A stretch of 64,000 nt of DNA. Source: Microvirga aerophila. Lineage in GTDB: Bacteria > Pseudomonadota > Alphaproteobacteria > Rhizobiales > Beijerinckiaceae. Positions 1 to 9,570 of the stretch are shown piece after piece; positions within the stretch are counted from its first letter, which is position 1; each line of letters starts with the position of its first letter. The stretch lies in assembly GCF_003332305.1 (NCBI RefSeq), contig NZ_QOIO01000017.1, positions 1 to 64,000 of the forward strand, read 5' to 3'. The notes under the pieces are model-generated. The model saw nothing but the letters and a program-made list of their open reading frames with translations. It did not search any database and was not told where the DNA came from. A program made the translations under genes and the position numbers.

Positions 1-241
1 TGGCGGGGTGTGCCTCGACGGCTTGGATCAGGAAGGTCTCATAAGGCACCAGTTTGCCACCTCCCGGCGGACGGCCTTGGCGGGCGGGCGCCGGCGAGCC
101 GAACCGCCGCTGGCGCTGCATCAGCTTGATGGCACAGCTGTCCCTGACGCCAAAGTGGCGGGCCGCCGTCCGGCAGGAATGGCCCGCCTCGACGAAGGCT
201 GCAACCCGCATACGAAGATCGAGAGAATAGCAGTGACCCAT
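1..241 (-). mobile_element. IS630-family transposase, N-terminal part (runs off the window)
   Basis: The minus strand from an ATG at 239-241 reads MGHCYSLDLRMRVAAFVEAG and continues open to the window edge (about 80 codons). This is the usual N-terminal helix-turn-helix of IS630-family transposases (sLDLR.Rvv..v..G.s...aA..F.vs), which binds the IS ends. The catalytic DDE domain would lie left of the window. It sits next to the tail of an amidohydrolase gene, so this IS, or an ancestor of it, probably removed the front of that gene. The outer inverted repeat was not located exactly but should fall between 242 and about 303. Confidence 0.75.
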
Positions 242-303
242 GATCCACCTCCCGTCCGACGAAGTGAATCACAGATCACATCAACCCAGAACCCTAAGAG
301 TCG

Positions 304-540
304 AATTTCCAGTCCGATGCTTTAGAAGACGAACGTGTCCACTATGACCGTGGCAATCTCCCTTTCCGCGCTTCGGAAGATTTCGGGCGCATCGGCGCAA
401 CTGCGCCGTCGGCGATGTTTTTCCTCGGTGCGGGGGAAAATCATGCAAGCCTGCACAATCCCGGTTATGACTTCCCGGACGAATTGATCGGCATCGGCGC
501 CCGCGTGTTCATGCGAACCCTACGAAACCTGTTGGGATGA
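304..540 (+). pseudogene. M20-family amidohydrolase, C-terminal remnant
   Basis: An open frame ending in TGA at 538-540 reads ...GNLPFRASEDFGRIG, then AMFFLGAGENHASLHNPGYD, then FPDELIGIG. This is the characteristic C-terminal metal-binding and dimer-proximal segment of M20 amidohydrolases (hippurate hydrolase/HipO-like), which have about 390 residues. Only about 78 codons remain, there is no start codon, and the left side abuts the IS630 fragment. The gene is therefore truncated and probably non-functional. Confidence 0.75.
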
Positions 541-615
541 CGCATCTTCGGCAATGCGCGAGTGGGTCAAGCGAGTTCCTGCCGTTGTCAAGCGTTCACG
601 CATACGAGTAAATCG

Positions 616-646
616 AAAAAGCGAGCAGCTAGGCTGCTCGCTTTTT
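616..646. terminator. Bidirectional intrinsic terminator
   Basis: Perfect 14-bp inverted repeat: AAAAAGCGAGCAGC at 616-629, loop TAG, and GCTGCTCGCTTTTT at 633-646. The A-run on the left and T-run on the right make it work in both directions. It ends both the plus-strand amidohydrolase remnant and the minus-strand membrane-protein gene that stops at 680. Confidence 0.9.
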
Positions 647-679
647 CGCTGTCGGATTAAAGGTCGTACTCGCTGGTCC

Positions 680-1933
680 CTAGTGGTGACTGTGCGATCC
701 GGTCCTGTTCGAGCCAACCGCTCCTCCGCTTTCACCCGGGGCTGCTGGGCCATGGGGATGCTCGGGATCGTGAGAATGGGTGCTGATCTCACTGGTCGGC
801 GAAGCGTACTCCCCGTTGGCTCCATAGATGGTGCCGTGTAGCCCCCAGTATCCGGATACGAGCACCACCAAAGCCACGGCGAGACCAGCAGGTACCGTCA
901 CGAGATTGCCGATCTTCGGCATGGCGCCGCGAAACTTCACCATGGACGCGGCTCTTGCATCGCGGCAGGGGTCGGCAGCGATCAGGAACAACACCGCCAT
1001 GATCAGGGCATGTCCCACGAGGTCGATACGTCCGAACGGATAGACAGCGGTGAAGAAGATCACGAGCAGGGACACAGCCGAGAGGCGGCGTACGAGCGGC
1101 GTCCAGAGCAGGCCGAACCCGAGGGTGAACTCCGAGACGCCTGCCATCGGGATGAACACGTCCCGCGGCATTCCGAAGGTCAGGAAGGGCTTTTCCTCGA
1201 CAAGCGGATAGAACCAGTTCGGGTAGGCGAACTTCTCGAGGCTCGACCACATGAGCGCAATGGCGACACCCCAGCGCAGGACAAGGAACCGGCGAGCACG
1301 CCACTTTGGATTGTCGGTGGAGGCCAGAACGAGGTAGCCGGCAACGCCGACGCCGAGCGCGAGATAGTCGAGAAGGTGGAAGAGATCGTAGTCACGCAGC
1401 GCCACCACCCACAGGGCAATGATGCCCCCTGCGGCGATCGGCATGGTCCGACGGGAGAAGACACAGGCGGCGATGAGCAGCTGCGCCCAGGAAATCACCT
1501 CGGAATTCGTCTTCAGGTCCGGGGTCAGGTAAACGCCGCCCACGGCGAAAATTGCGACGAAGAACGCCCCGAACGTCACTCGCATGAAATCATCGGAACG
1601 GCTCCAGAGAGGAGATGTCGCCTTGTCGAGAACGCTCAGGGCGCCTTGGCCGACAGGTCTGCGCTCAAGCATGACCGTTGCGATGAAAAAGCCCAGCACG
1701 AGGAGGATGCCGGTCCAGAACCACGGGTTTGTCAACGTTGCGGCGACCGGCTGGGGGGCCGCGCCGACGATGTAGGGGGCGAACCACTTCACATGAGCCT
1801 CAGCCGGCGCAGAGCTGGCCAGAGCTCCGCCAGCCAGGGTTATAAGACCCATCGCGGCGCGCCCGAGTGGAAATCTTTTGCTTTTCTGTGGCTCACGCGG
1901 CGCACGGCCGATCGTGGCGAGCGGGGTATGCAT
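680..1933 (-). CDS. Polytopic membrane protein with His-rich C-terminal tail (DoxX-like)
   Basis: A 417-residue protein with an N-terminal signal-like segment (residues 24-46, ending in a SAPAEA-type site) and about eight or nine hydrophobic segments, arranged somewhat like the DoxX/quinol-oxidase accessory families (for example VLRWGVAIALMWSSLEKFAY). The last 30 residues are histidine-rich (HSHDPEHPHG... HSHH), suggesting metal binding on one membrane face. GAGGATACG before the ATG at 1933 is an acceptable ribosome-binding site. It is a stand-alone gene, convergent with the terminator at 616-646. Exact function is unknown; a metal-associated or redox membrane role is only inferred. Confidence 0.6.
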   Translation of the reverse strand: MHTPLATIGRAPREPQKSKRFPLGRAAMGLITLAGGALASSAPAEAHVKWFAPYIVGAAPQPVAATLTNPWFWTGILLVLGFFIATVMLERRPVGQGALSVLDKATSPLWSRSDDFMRVTFGAFFVAIFAVGGVYLTPDLKTNSEVISWAQLLIAACVFSRRTMPIAAGGIIALWVVALRDYDLFHLLDYLALGVGVAGYLVLASTDNPKWRARRFLVLRWGVAIALMWSSLEKFAYPNWFYPLVEEKPFLTFGMPRDVFIPMAGVSEFTLGFGLLWTPLVRRLSAVSLLVIFFTAVYPFGRIDLVGHALIMAVLFLIAADPCRDARAASMVKFRGAMPKIGNLVTVPAGLAVALVVLVSGYWGLHGTIYGANGEYASPTSEISTHSHDPEHPHGPAAPGESGGAVGSNRTGSHSHH

Positions 1934-2014
1934 CGTATCCTCGTCGTCTGCTGATGTTCTTGACGGGGTGAGGAATACGCCGGGCCAGACGACGGGGACA
2001 TTCAGATCATCCCC

Positions 2015-2413
2015 CTAAGGGGTTTCCCGGAGGTCCGCCGGCACGGTCGCCAGGGCGAGGTGGATGCTGTCCAGGAGACGACCGTCCTGGAGTGGCTTTT
2101 CAAGCACGGTCTGAAAGGCAGGGCATGGAGCCTTCCCGCGCAAACGGTGGTTGGCTCGGGACGTGATGAGAATAGCCGGATAGCGGATTTGGCGCTGCCG
2201 AAGCTGTCGGACGAGTTCGATCCCGTCCATTCCAGCCACGGCGTCGTCAATCACCAGGCATCCGTGCCGGGGCAAATCCGCCTCCGCCAGGATCTCGGCC
2301 GCCCCCTTGTAGAGGCGCACGGACAGGCCTTCGAGCTCAAGGGCGAATTTCAATGAATTTCGGACCGCGTCATCGTCATCCACGACAAGGACGGGCCCAG
2401 CATGTTGGGACAT
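2015..2413 (-). CDS. Single-domain response regulator (receiver only)
   Basis: A 132-residue CheY-like receiver with no output domain. The acidic pocket is in VDDDDAVR, the phospho-acceptor is Asp56 in CLVIDDAVAGMDG, and the Lys is in LEKPL. The MSQHAGPV start was preferred over an upstream in-frame ATG because the receiver fold begins right after it. It lies downstream of fixJ on the same strand (gap about 100 bp). In rhizobia, receiver-only proteins near fixLJ can act as phosphate sinks or alternative targets of FixL-type kinases; that role is inferred here. The residue after the phospho-Asp region (AVAG instead of RMPG) deviates from FixJ. Confidence 0.75.
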   Translation of the reverse strand: MSQHAGPVLVVDDDDAVRNSLKFALELEGLSVRLYKGAAEILAEADLPRHGCLVIDDAVAGMDGIELVRQLRQRQIRYPAILITSRANHRLRGKAPCPAFQTVLEKPLQDGRLLDSIHLALATVPADLRETP

Positions 2414-2517
2414 GGTAGCGGCCTCATGGGCATCCGGGGTTATGGCGTCACACAGACACTTCGCCTTTTGCCCTAATATGCATGTGGCCCCCGTGGCCCC
2501 CAACTCCGGGAATGTCC

Positions 2518-3147
2518 TTAAGAAGCCCCTGTCCCGTTCACACCCTCAACCAGCAGGGCCATACGGACCAGCTCGGACAGGCTCCTCGCCTGCATCTTCG
2601 ACATGACGTTCGCCCGATAGATTTCCACGGTGCGTGGGCTGATCCCGAGATCGAACGCGATCACCTTATTGGCCTTGCCGGCAACCAACCCGTCGAGAAC
2701 TTGGCGCTCGCGCTCGGACAGAGAGTCTAGACGGGCCTGCGCCTGTAAGAGTTCCGGCGTCTGGTGCAGGTTCCTGTCCTGCCGGAGCAAGGCGGAGCGC
2801 ACCGCCGCCAGGAAGACCTCGTCTTTAAACGGCTTCTCGATGAAATCGACCGCGCCCTCCTTCATGGCCTCAACAGCCATGGGCACATCCGCATGACCGG
2901 TCATCACGATCACCGGAAGGATGCTTCCGCGCGCCTTGAGCCGGCGCAGGAACTCCATGCCGTCGATGCCGGGCATGCGCACATCAGTGACGATGCAACC
3001 CGCTTCGACGTCCTTCACCTCGTCGAGGAAAGCAGTGGCGGATTCGTGCAGGCGAACAGCAAGCCCATCGGACGCCAGAAGGAACGCCAACGACTTTCGC
3101 ACAGCGACGTCATCGTCAACCACATGAACGACCGCATCATTCGGCAT
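2518..3147 (-). CDS. fixJ: Two-component response regulator FixJ
   Basis: A 209-residue protein with receiver (1-120) and LuxR-type HTH (about 140-200) domains. The phospho-acceptor is Asp55 in [13 protein letters not shown], the switch Thr is in MTGHAD, and Lys is in EKPFKDE. The HTH reads [15 protein letters not shown], then [20 protein letters not shown], which is the FixJ signature. Phospho-FixJ normally activates fixK-type genes under low oxygen. The start overlaps the 3' end of fixL by 11 bp, so the two are translationally coupled. No fixK gene is present in the window, so its target must be elsewhere. Confidence 0.93.
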   Translation of the reverse strand: MPNDAVVHVVDDDVAVRKSLAFLLASDGLAVRLHESATAFLDEVKDVEAGCIVTDVRMPGIDGMEFLRRLKARGSILPVIVMTGHADVPMAVEAMKEGAVDFIEKPFKDEVFLAAVRSALLRQDRNLHQTPELLQAQARLDSLSERERQVLDGLVAGKANKVIAFDLGISPRTVEIYRANVMSKMQARSLSELVRMALLVEGVNGTGAS

Positions 3148-4696
3148 GCGCCATCTCCTCTCTGTTGACGGCCCTGAGGGTGAACCGGAACGTGGTTCCC
3201 TCCCCTGGCGGCGAAACCGCCTGGATCTTGCCGCCGTGGGACTCCACGATGGTTCGGCAGATGGATAACCCGACTCCCATGCCGTGTTTCTTGGTGGTCA
3301 TGAAGGGCTGGAACAGGTGAGCTGCTATCTCCGGCGCGATGCCCGGCCCGGTATCCCGTACGCTCACTTCCACCAGCCCGTCCTCCACAGCCTTGGTCGC
3401 CACCACAAGTTCCCGGCGCGGCTGGTCCTGCATCGCCTCGATGGCATTGCGGATCAGGTTGAGAAGCACCTGCTGGACCTGAATGCGATCGGCGAGAACG
3501 AAAGCTGCGACGGGATCGAAATCGAAAGCCACCCGAATGCCGCGCTCCTTGGCGCCCACAAGAGCAAGCGCGCTCGCCTCTTCGATGAGCTTCGGCAGGC
3601 TTTCAATGTGGCGCTCGCTTTCACCACGAGCAACAAACTCGCGCAGATGTCGGATGACCTGCCCAGCGCGCAGGGCCTGATCGGCGGCCTCGTTGACCGC
3701 CTCGCGCAGCATCGGGACGGTTTCCCCCTCCATGCGCTCGAGAATGCGGCGGCATCCCTTGAGGTAGTTGGAGATAGCCGTCAGCGGCTGGTTGATTTCG
3801 TGCGCAAGTGTCGAGGCCATTTCACCCAGCGCCGTAAACCGCGACATGTGAACCAGTTCGGACTGAAGTTCCTGCAGTCGGGTTTCTGTCTGCTGCCGCT
3901 CCGTCAGGTCGCGAATAAAACCAGTGAAGTAGCGCTCGCCGCTGGAATGCATCTCGCCAACGGCCAGCTCCATAGGAAAAGTTGACCCGTCCTTGCGCTG
4001 GCCCACCACCACGCGGCCGATGCCGATGATCCTGCGTTCGCCGGTCCTGAGATAGCGCTGCATGTAGGCGTCATGCTGGTCCCGGTAGGGATTGGGCATC
4101 AGAATCTTCACGTTCTCGCCGATCACCTCGTTGGGCTCATAGCCAAACAGACGCATGGCGGTCGTACTGAAGGACTGGATCCGCGCCTGCTCGTCGATCA
4201 CCACCATGGCGTCCGGCACGGTCTCCAGAATGGATCGAAGATGCGCCTCGCGGGACTTCAGGGCCTCTTCGGCCAGAACCCGCTCCGTCACGTCGCGGAT
4301 CACCATGGCATAACCATTGGCCTCGCCGGCGTGGCCGGCAAACGGTGTAATGGTCAGGTGAGCCGTGAAAACCGTACCGTTCTTGCGCACGCAAGAGGTC
4401 TGGATCTCATAGCGGCCCGTCCGACACGCTGTGTCCAGTTCCTGCCCGGGCGCATCCTGGCCGGCATAAAGCATGGAAAAGTGACGGCCCACGGCTTCAT
4501 CCTTGCGCCAGCCATGAATCCGCTCCGCACCCGTATTCCAGCTTGTGATGCGCCCTGCGCTATCGAGGACAAGCAGGGCAATATCCGCGACCGCTTCGAC
4601 CAAAAGCTCCGCATCGACGGCCTGAGAATCGGGACGGTCTGCCGGATGAGTCGTATCGGTCATCGCATTTCCAGAGACAGCTATGGCTCGCATCAT
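3137..4696 (-). CDS. fixL: Oxygen-sensing histidine kinase FixL
   Basis: A 519-residue soluble kinase with two PAS domains (about 28-140 and 150-265), then HisKA and HATPase_c. In PAS2 the haem-ligand histidine is conserved (His208 in [11 protein letters not shown]) and, 20 residues later, so is the oxygen-contacting arginine (Arg228 in IIGIGR). This is the same spacing as His200/Arg220 of Bradyrhizobium FixL. The phospho-acceptor is His299 in [14 protein letters not shown]- and G-boxes are visible ([24 protein letters not shown]). No transmembrane segment precedes PAS1, so it is cytosolic like B. japonicum FixL. An internal ATG at 4663 is an alternative start. Confidence 0.93.
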   Translation of the reverse strand: MMRAIAVSGNAMTDTTHPADRPDSQAVDAELLVEAVADIALLVLDSAGRITSWNTGAERIHGWRKDEAVGRHFSMLYAGQDAPGQELDTACRTGRYEIQTSCVRKNGTVFTAHLTITPFAGHAGEANGYAMVIRDVTERVLAEEALKSREAHLRSILETVPDAMVVIDEQARIQSFSTTAMRLFGYEPNEVIGENVKILMPNPYRDQHDAYMQRYLRTGERRIIGIGRVVVGQRKDGSTFPMELAVGEMHSSGERYFTGFIRDLTERQQTETRLQELQSELVHMSRFTALGEMASTLAHEINQPLTAISNYLKGCRRILERMEGETVPMLREAVNEAADQALRAGQVIRHLREFVARGESERHIESLPKLIEEASALALVGAKERGIRVAFDFDPVAAFVLADRIQVQQVLLNLIRNAIEAMQDQPRRELVVATKAVEDGLVEVSVRDTGPGIAPEIAAHLFQPFMTTKKHGMGVGLSICRTIVESHGGKIQAVSPPGEGTTFRFTLRAVNREEMAHAE

Positions 4697-5146
4697 GCCT
4701 GTTCAGCGGGAAACAGGTAGGGCGGGACCCATCGGAACGCAATTGCCTATCAAAATTCCCTGGTCCGCGCGAAGATTCAGTCAGGCTGTCGCCGTCGGCC
4801 GAAGTGTCATTCACATGTCGGGTTCGAGCAGCACAGGTTGGTGGTCGGAGGCATGAGGCTGGTGATCGTAGCCGATCCTTGGCAACCCTAGATGGACTTC
4901 CCGAAAGGGGGCAGCGCGTGGATAGATCCGGCGGCCGGGTCCGAGTAGGCTCAGGACAGAAGGCCGGAAACACCCGAAGGAAGCGAAGCTGCTAATCCCT
5001 GTCGGACGCCATCAAGACTGATCCACTCAAGCCTATGAAATCTCAAAACTTTCTCGTGCTAATCTGATTCTTTTAGTGTCGCACGAATACTTAGGAAATA
5101 CTCTGCCTGCCGCTACAACTGATTCACACCTCCTATCTAATTGAAA
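4697..5146. other. Intergenic region, AT-richer toward its right end
   Basis: No convincing gene was seen. The first half is GC-rich like the fix genes. From about 5030 the DNA becomes clearly AT-richer, with A/T clusters around 5040-5150. The change suggests a boundary between chromosomal DNA and the mobile region that begins at the IS5 element. No FixK-type TTGAT-N4-ATCAA box was found upstream of fixL. Confidence 0.4.
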
Positions 5147-5440
5147 TTAATGGGGAATCAGACCTGCGAAAGCAAGTCTTTTCAAAAGCATCGTTCCGCA
5201 GCCATCGACCATTGTGACGTGAGTGATTAATCGGGCCAGACGCTCAGTCCGAAACGCATCGTAAGTTCGATGAAAATGAGATCGGGACATGCGACGCCCC
5301 CAATCTCCTCTATCTCTGCGGATACGGCAGAGAAGTGCATGCCGGTCTAATTCCGGATCTCCCCGCAGAGCATCCGCCGCTTGCTCCGGTTCCGGATTAA
5401 ATTCTTTAGATACGATCGCGAATAGTGCCATACGGCGCAA
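5147..5440 (-). CDS. Small hypothetical ORF beside the IS5 element
   Basis: A 97-codon frame starting TTG at 5440 (or ATG at 5431), containing CRIRRDRGDWGRRMSRSHFH, with no recognised domain. There is a stop directly upstream and no good ribosome-binding site. It lies in the AT-richer stretch beside the IS5 insertion. It may be a chance frame. Confidence 0.25.
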   Translation of the reverse strand: MRRMALFAIVSKEFNPEPEQAADALRGDPELDRHALLCRIRRDRGDWGRRMSRSHFHRTYDAFRTERLARLITHVTMVDGCGTMLLKRLAFAGLIPH

Positions 5441-5458
5441 TCAATCCTGAACCGTCTA

Positions 5459-6301
5459 GGGCGTGTCATCGCTTAATCCAATCGAGTGTAGCGGCGAGGC
5501 AGAGAATGCCCATGAAGGATGAGGCAGTCTTTTCGTAGCGAGTCGCAACGGCTCGCCATTCCTTAAATCTGGCCCAGAGCCGCTCGACAACATTGCGGTT
5601 GTTGTAGATCCACTCGGGGCATGCCACCGGCGCCTCATGGCGCTGCGGCGGGATAGCGGGGCGTGCGCCGATACTCCAGATGTGCTCACGAAAGTCATGG
5701 CTGGTGTAGTCGCGATCTCCGACCACCCACGTTGGCACACCCGGCAGTTGCTCGAGCAGCGGGATGGCATGGGGCAGTTCACGCGCCTGCCCAGGCGCGA
5801 TCCGAAACGCGATGGCGCGTCCGAGACCGTCAGCGATCACGCAGGCCTTGGTGCCATAGCCGCCACGAGAGCGGCCAAGGGCTTCACGATCATCTCGCTC
5901 AGCTTGAGAGTTCCTTATCGGCGAGCCCCGGCCGCTTTCTGGTGGGCCCGCACGCTCGTACCATCGAGAAACACCATGCCGAGCTTGATCCCACATTCCT
6001 GAACAAGATGCAGCAAGCGTTCCCAGACGCCCGATCGTGCCCAGCGGATGAAGATCTGGGCGGCGCGCCACCAGGGGCCCAGCTCCCCCGGGACAGCCCG
6101 CCCCTTGGCTCCGTTCTGATGCCGCCACAGGATGGCCGAAAGGGTGCGCCGCAGGTCCTGCGGTGGGGTCTTGCCTTTCGGCCGGCACGCTTCAATCAGG
6201 GGCTCCAGAAGAGCCCATTGTCCGTCGCTGAGCATTGCTCCTCCTCATCCTGGAGGAGCAAAACGCAAGCCGATCCAATCAGTTCAAGCGATAACACGCC
6301 C
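5459..6301 (-). mobile_element. IS5-family insertion sequence, IS427 group, complete
   Basis: An 843-bp element bounded by near-perfect inverted repeats: GGGCGTGTCATCGCTT at 5459 and, on the opposite strand from 6301, GGGCGTGTTATCGCTT. TA flanks both sides (5457-5458 and 6302-6303), fitting a TA target duplication. Length, repeats and the two-frame transposase all match the IS427 group. It sits 134 bp beyond the 3' end of tniQ, so it may have landed in or near one end of the Tn7-like element. Confidence 0.9.
5466..6235 (-). CDS. IS5/IS427 transposase in two frames (-1 frameshift)
   Basis: OrfA (6235 to 5915) begins MLSDGQWALLEPLIEA and carries the first part of the DDE fold (VFLDGTSVRAHQKAAGA). 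The second half is in the -1 frame and ends at 5466 (GRSRGGYGTKACVIADGLG, then WVVGDRDYTSHDFRE, then NNRNVVERLWARFKEWR with the catalytic Glu of NVVERLW). The overlap near 5915-5925 is where IS427-group elements use programmed -1 frameshifting to make the full transposase. Both frames appear intact, so the element is probably still active. Confidence 0.85.
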
Positions 6302-6435
6302 TAGCCTGCGACCATGGAAATATCCTGATAGGATGCGAAGGAGTTTTGTGCGCATCTATGCCTCTGCTCCTCCCTCGAGCGGAGCCAACCTCAGCCTCGC
6401 TAGAGAGCATAGACAATCAGGTTATGTACCTAGAC

Positions 6436-8478
6436 TTAGTGCGCCCTCTTCCTGCGTTTAGTCCGGCAACATGTCTCCGACGCTAATTCAGTCAGTAACG
6501 CTTCCGCCTCTTCTCGACTCCAAACAGCTCTACCACGTTTCGTTGTCCGATACGGCTTCAATCTCGTATGGAAAAAGCGCCGGACACTGCGGACATCGAC
6601 CCCAGCAGCGTGCGCTATCTCACCGGTCAACATGAATCTGCGACCGAACTCCTCCACGCTTGCGCGCAACGGACGACGAAGGCCGTTCGACAGCCTAACG
6701 AACTCAATGAGCCCTTGATCGAGCAATGAATTGATCATTTCAGAACCTACATTGAGATACTCGCATGCTGAGATTGTCGTTATCGTTGACAATTCTGTCG
6801 ACCCGCCCGGATTCTTGAATGCCGCTGAAGCCAGCATTTCCTCTACTGAATTCTTCTTCACAAGGACTCGACTAACTAAAACGGTGCGTGAATCAAGTAC
6901 GCCTTCCACCCTGATAGATCCGGCAAGAAGAGCCGCAAGAGCGGGAATCCAAGGCTTCGGAACTTGTCTCATGCCCTTGACGCATTCTGCAAGGGGAGTG
7001 CAGCCACGCGGCCGAACGGACACTAACGGCCCAAGACTGGTCAACTTCTGGCAGAACTTTTCCGTCTCCGACCGGCGGAACCAAGTTCCACGTCCAGCCA
7101 TCACCGCCGCAGGTCCACTCGCCAACCTGAGTTCACCCATCTTTGCAAGTGTCACCAAGACATGTTCCGGGAGCCCAGTCTTTGCAGTAACATCTCGGCG
7201 TTCTTCAAGTCCATTTCGCTCTTCGTTCCAAGCCAGAACTTGGTCCGCCTTCAAGAATACAGGCGATCTCATATTGTTTGGTGCGCGCAAGATCTCAAGC
7301 TCAGCTACACTGAAGAGGCGCTTCAATACACATGGGTGTATGTTGCAGCGGTCGGCTGCCTGCCGAAGCGTAAGAAACCCAGCATGCTCTCCACGGGATC
7401 GACGATCCGGGCCACGCATTACAATGTCGGTAATCGATCCATAGTAGTTCCGTATCGCATCATCGAGGAGCGCACGAACTTGAGGTGGATTGGCTCTATT
7501 GAACCGGAACTTGAACAGCGGGCCAATGTCCCTAAAGACGCCATACACCCCCGTGCGCCTGACCTGATCTGAGCGCAATCGATCGCAAAGCGAGTAAAAC
7601 GATCGCGGCCAGCCCAGTACTACTCGTGCGCCTCTCGCAAGATCTGATGCACTCCATCCCGTGAAATCGTTCGCTTTCACCGTGCGCCGCGAGAAGCCAC
7701 CAAGTACCTCATCCTTCACTAGGTAAGAAAAGCGGATGCAAAGGTCCAAAAGATCAGTGTTGCTCCAGTCCGACAAACGTTCGGGGACCAAGCAACGAAC
7801 CGCTGCGCGGACCTCTGGGTCTGGGTCTACGAGGCCGGCAGCGAACGCACAAGGTTCTTGATCCTCCTCCGCGACGCGTTCAGCCGTGAAGTCACGGAGA
7901 TCGGCTCCGCAGTGCTCGCACAACTCCGGCATGTGAGGATGGCGCCAACCCAAATAGCGTCCGCATTCCGGATTTTGGCATCGATCAACGAGACAGCCCA
8001 TTGTCCCCCGATCGAACACGAAGGGGCGAAGCTCCCACATCGCGCGGTGATAAGGTCGCAATGCCAGGGCAGCCGGCGATACTCGCCGGCGGCGGCTTTC
8101 TCGGTATGACGCGGGCAGGGGTGTGCTGAAGAACTGGATAAAGGGTGTGTCCCTCCCCTCGAATTCAGTGCTTCGGTACATCCGCCTCTCAACCTCCTCA
8201 ACGGGGATGTCCAGGAGTCGGGCAAGATCCGGAGCGCGATGCTGGTGGATGATCGGCAACGTCTCCGGTCGTAATGTGTTAATCCGAGCGAGTGTTACGG
8301 GTCGCTTGCGCTTAGGCACCATATGATGGGCGCACACGCGCGCGAAATGCCCTAGCAGGCTTTCGTCCCGCTCAGGCGACAGGGGAAACGGAAATGGCTT
8401 GATCGGATCATTGCGTCCGCTTCCGGTGCCATCACTCGAAGTAAGCGCAGGAAGGTCGAGTTCAGTCCAAACGGACAT
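6436..8478 (-). CDS. tniQ: TniQ/TnsD-family target-selection protein of a Tn7-like transposon
   Basis: A 680-residue protein. The N-terminal TniQ region (PFPLSPERDESLLGHFARVC) is followed by a zinc-binding cluster with Cys162, Cys167, Cys172, Cys187 and Cys190 (DRCQNPECGRYL ... LCEHCGADL). The long C-terminal part contains two helix-turn-helix-like segments (LTLRQAADRCNIHPCVLKRL, LTGEIAHAAGVDVRSVRRFF). TniQ/TnsD proteins recognise the attachment site and recruit TnsC. The length and C-terminal DNA-binding region suggest a site-specific TnsD-type protein rather than a short CAST-type TniQ. The TAA of tnsC is immediately followed by its ATG, and GGAGGCAG supplies the ribosome-binding site. Confidence 0.88.
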   Translation of the reverse strand: MSVWTELDLPALTSSDGTGSGRNDPIKPFPFPLSPERDESLLGHFARVCAHHMVPKRKRPVTLARINTLRPETLPIIHQHRAPDLARLLDIPVEEVERRMYRSTEFEGRDTPFIQFFSTPLPASYRESRRRRVSPAALALRPYHRAMWELRPFVFDRGTMGCLVDRCQNPECGRYLGWRHPHMPELCEHCGADLRDFTAERVAEEDQEPCAFAAGLVDPDPEVRAAVRCLVPERLSDWSNTDLLDLCIRFSYLVKDEVLGGFSRRTVKANDFTGWSASDLARGARVVLGWPRSFYSLCDRLRSDQVRRTGVYGVFRDIGPLFKFRFNRANPPQVRALLDDAIRNYYGSITDIVMRGPDRRSRGEHAGFLTLRQAADRCNIHPCVLKRLFSVAELEILRAPNNMRSPVFLKADQVLAWNEERNGLEERRDVTAKTGLPEHVLVTLAKMGELRLASGPAAVMAGRGTWFRRSETEKFCQKLTSLGPLVSVRPRGCTPLAECVKGMRQVPKPWIPALAALLAGSIRVEGVLDSRTVLVSRVLVKKNSVEEMLASAAFKNPGGSTELSTITTISACEYLNVGSEMINSLLDQGLIEFVRLSNGLRRPLRASVEEFGRRFMLTGEIAHAAGVDVRSVRRFFHTRLKPYRTTKRGRAVWSREEAEALLTELASETCCRTKRRKRAH

Positions 8479-9552
8479 TTACTGCCTCCGGATGAGTTTG
8501 CTGGGACCGTTCCTAAATGGGTTGGTTTTGCAGACATTAAGTGGGATGGCCCATCCCGCCGTGGCGAGCGCGAGATCTTCACGAGTGATAATCTCGCGCT
8601 CGGTCTCAGGGTTAGCCGCAACCCGGCGCGCCATCGGCTCGATCGCATGTCGGACGAGCTTCGAGATCACTCCCGTGTTCGAGCCGGTCACGCCCTCCCA
8701 CGTTTCCATCGATACCTCCGCGAAACACGCCGGGAGATCGTCCGCTAAAAAGCCGGATTTGCCCTTCGTGATGCCTTTGCGCGCGCAGGCGTCGTCGAGT
8801 TTGCCAATGTATCCAAGCATCAAGGTTGACCCCTCATCGGTGGATACGTCGGCAGGGTAGATCAGGATTGGCGGGCGACATCGATTGCGGATCTCCCGAG
8901 ACATACAGAAGGATGCCAGCAGTTCCTCGGTACCAATGGCAATGATGGCGAACTGCGCGCGGTTCGCGACCGACTTGAGCGTTCGCAGCAAATAAACCGT
9001 GTGATTGCTGGCGCTCTCGTCTCGCTTCACGATATTGTGCATCTCATCAATGAACACGATGTCAGTCGGGCGGAGCGTTGCAAAGTGTTCCATTCTGGTG
9101 CGCTTCTCCTCCACTGTTCCGTCTTCGGGGAAGTTGCATCCAAACCCCTTGAGGAGATCGGAGAAGAATGTCTTGAGCACCGTCCCAGGTCGGAGTTCGG
9201 CGTATACCGCTGGGACCGTCTTGTCTGTATGGCCTTCGCGGCGGCGGATGCACTCGACGAAAGTCTGTGCGTTCGTCGTCTTTCCCATTCCGGACTGGGC
9301 AATCACTGGCTGGATCAACGCGGGATATTTGGCGAGCCCCTCTCCGGCTGCAACGCCACGCTTGCGCAGATAGAATCTCGCCCTCGCTACCTCGTCCCGC
9401 ATCGTCTCGAACGTCTGGTGCGCCTCAACGAGTCGAGGGTGCATGAAGCAGATAGTCTCGAAAGTAGCCTGAAGTTCTCCGATTTGGCGCCGCAGTTCGC
9501 GCTCCTTCGGTTCCATGATCACATCATCGATATCGATGTCGAGAAAGTCCAT
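8479..9552 (-). CDS. tnsC: TnsC/TniB AAA+ ATPase of the Tn7-like transposon
   Basis: A 357-residue AAA+ regulator. Walker A is residues 85-93 (AQSGMGKTT, Lys91; the first Gly is replaced by Ala). Walker B is IVFIDEMHNI (Asp169, Glu170), and a sensor follows in AIIAIGTEELL. TnsC polymerises on DNA and links the target selector to the transposase. AGAAGGAAAC precedes the ATG. The gap to tnsB is 18 bp, and it abuts tniQ, so the four genes form one operon. Confidence 0.9.
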   Translation of the reverse strand: MDFLDIDIDDVIMEPKERELRRQIGELQATFETICFMHPRLVEAHQTFETMRDEVARARFYLRKRGVAAGEGLAKYPALIQPVIAQSGMGKTTNAQTFVECIRRREGHTDKTVPAVYAELRPGTVLKTFFSDLLKGFGCNFPEDGTVEEKRTRMEHFATLRPTDIVFIDEMHNIVKRDESASNHTVYLLRTLKSVANRAQFAIIAIGTEELLASFCMSREIRNRCRPPILIYPADVSTDEGSTLMLGYIGKLDDACARKGITKGKSGFLADDLPACFAEVSMETWEGVTGSNTGVISKLVRHAIEPMARRVAANPETEREIITREDLALATAGWAIPLNVCKTNPFRNGPSKLIRRQ

Positions 9553-9570
9553 TCGGGTTTCCTTCTCTTA

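Noticed and set aside
4805..5090. Left end of the Tn7-like element (TGTCATTCACATGTCG, TGTCGCACGAA)
   Set aside because: TGTC words occur but lack 20-22 bp periodicity and do not match the GGACA repeats at 19238-19284.
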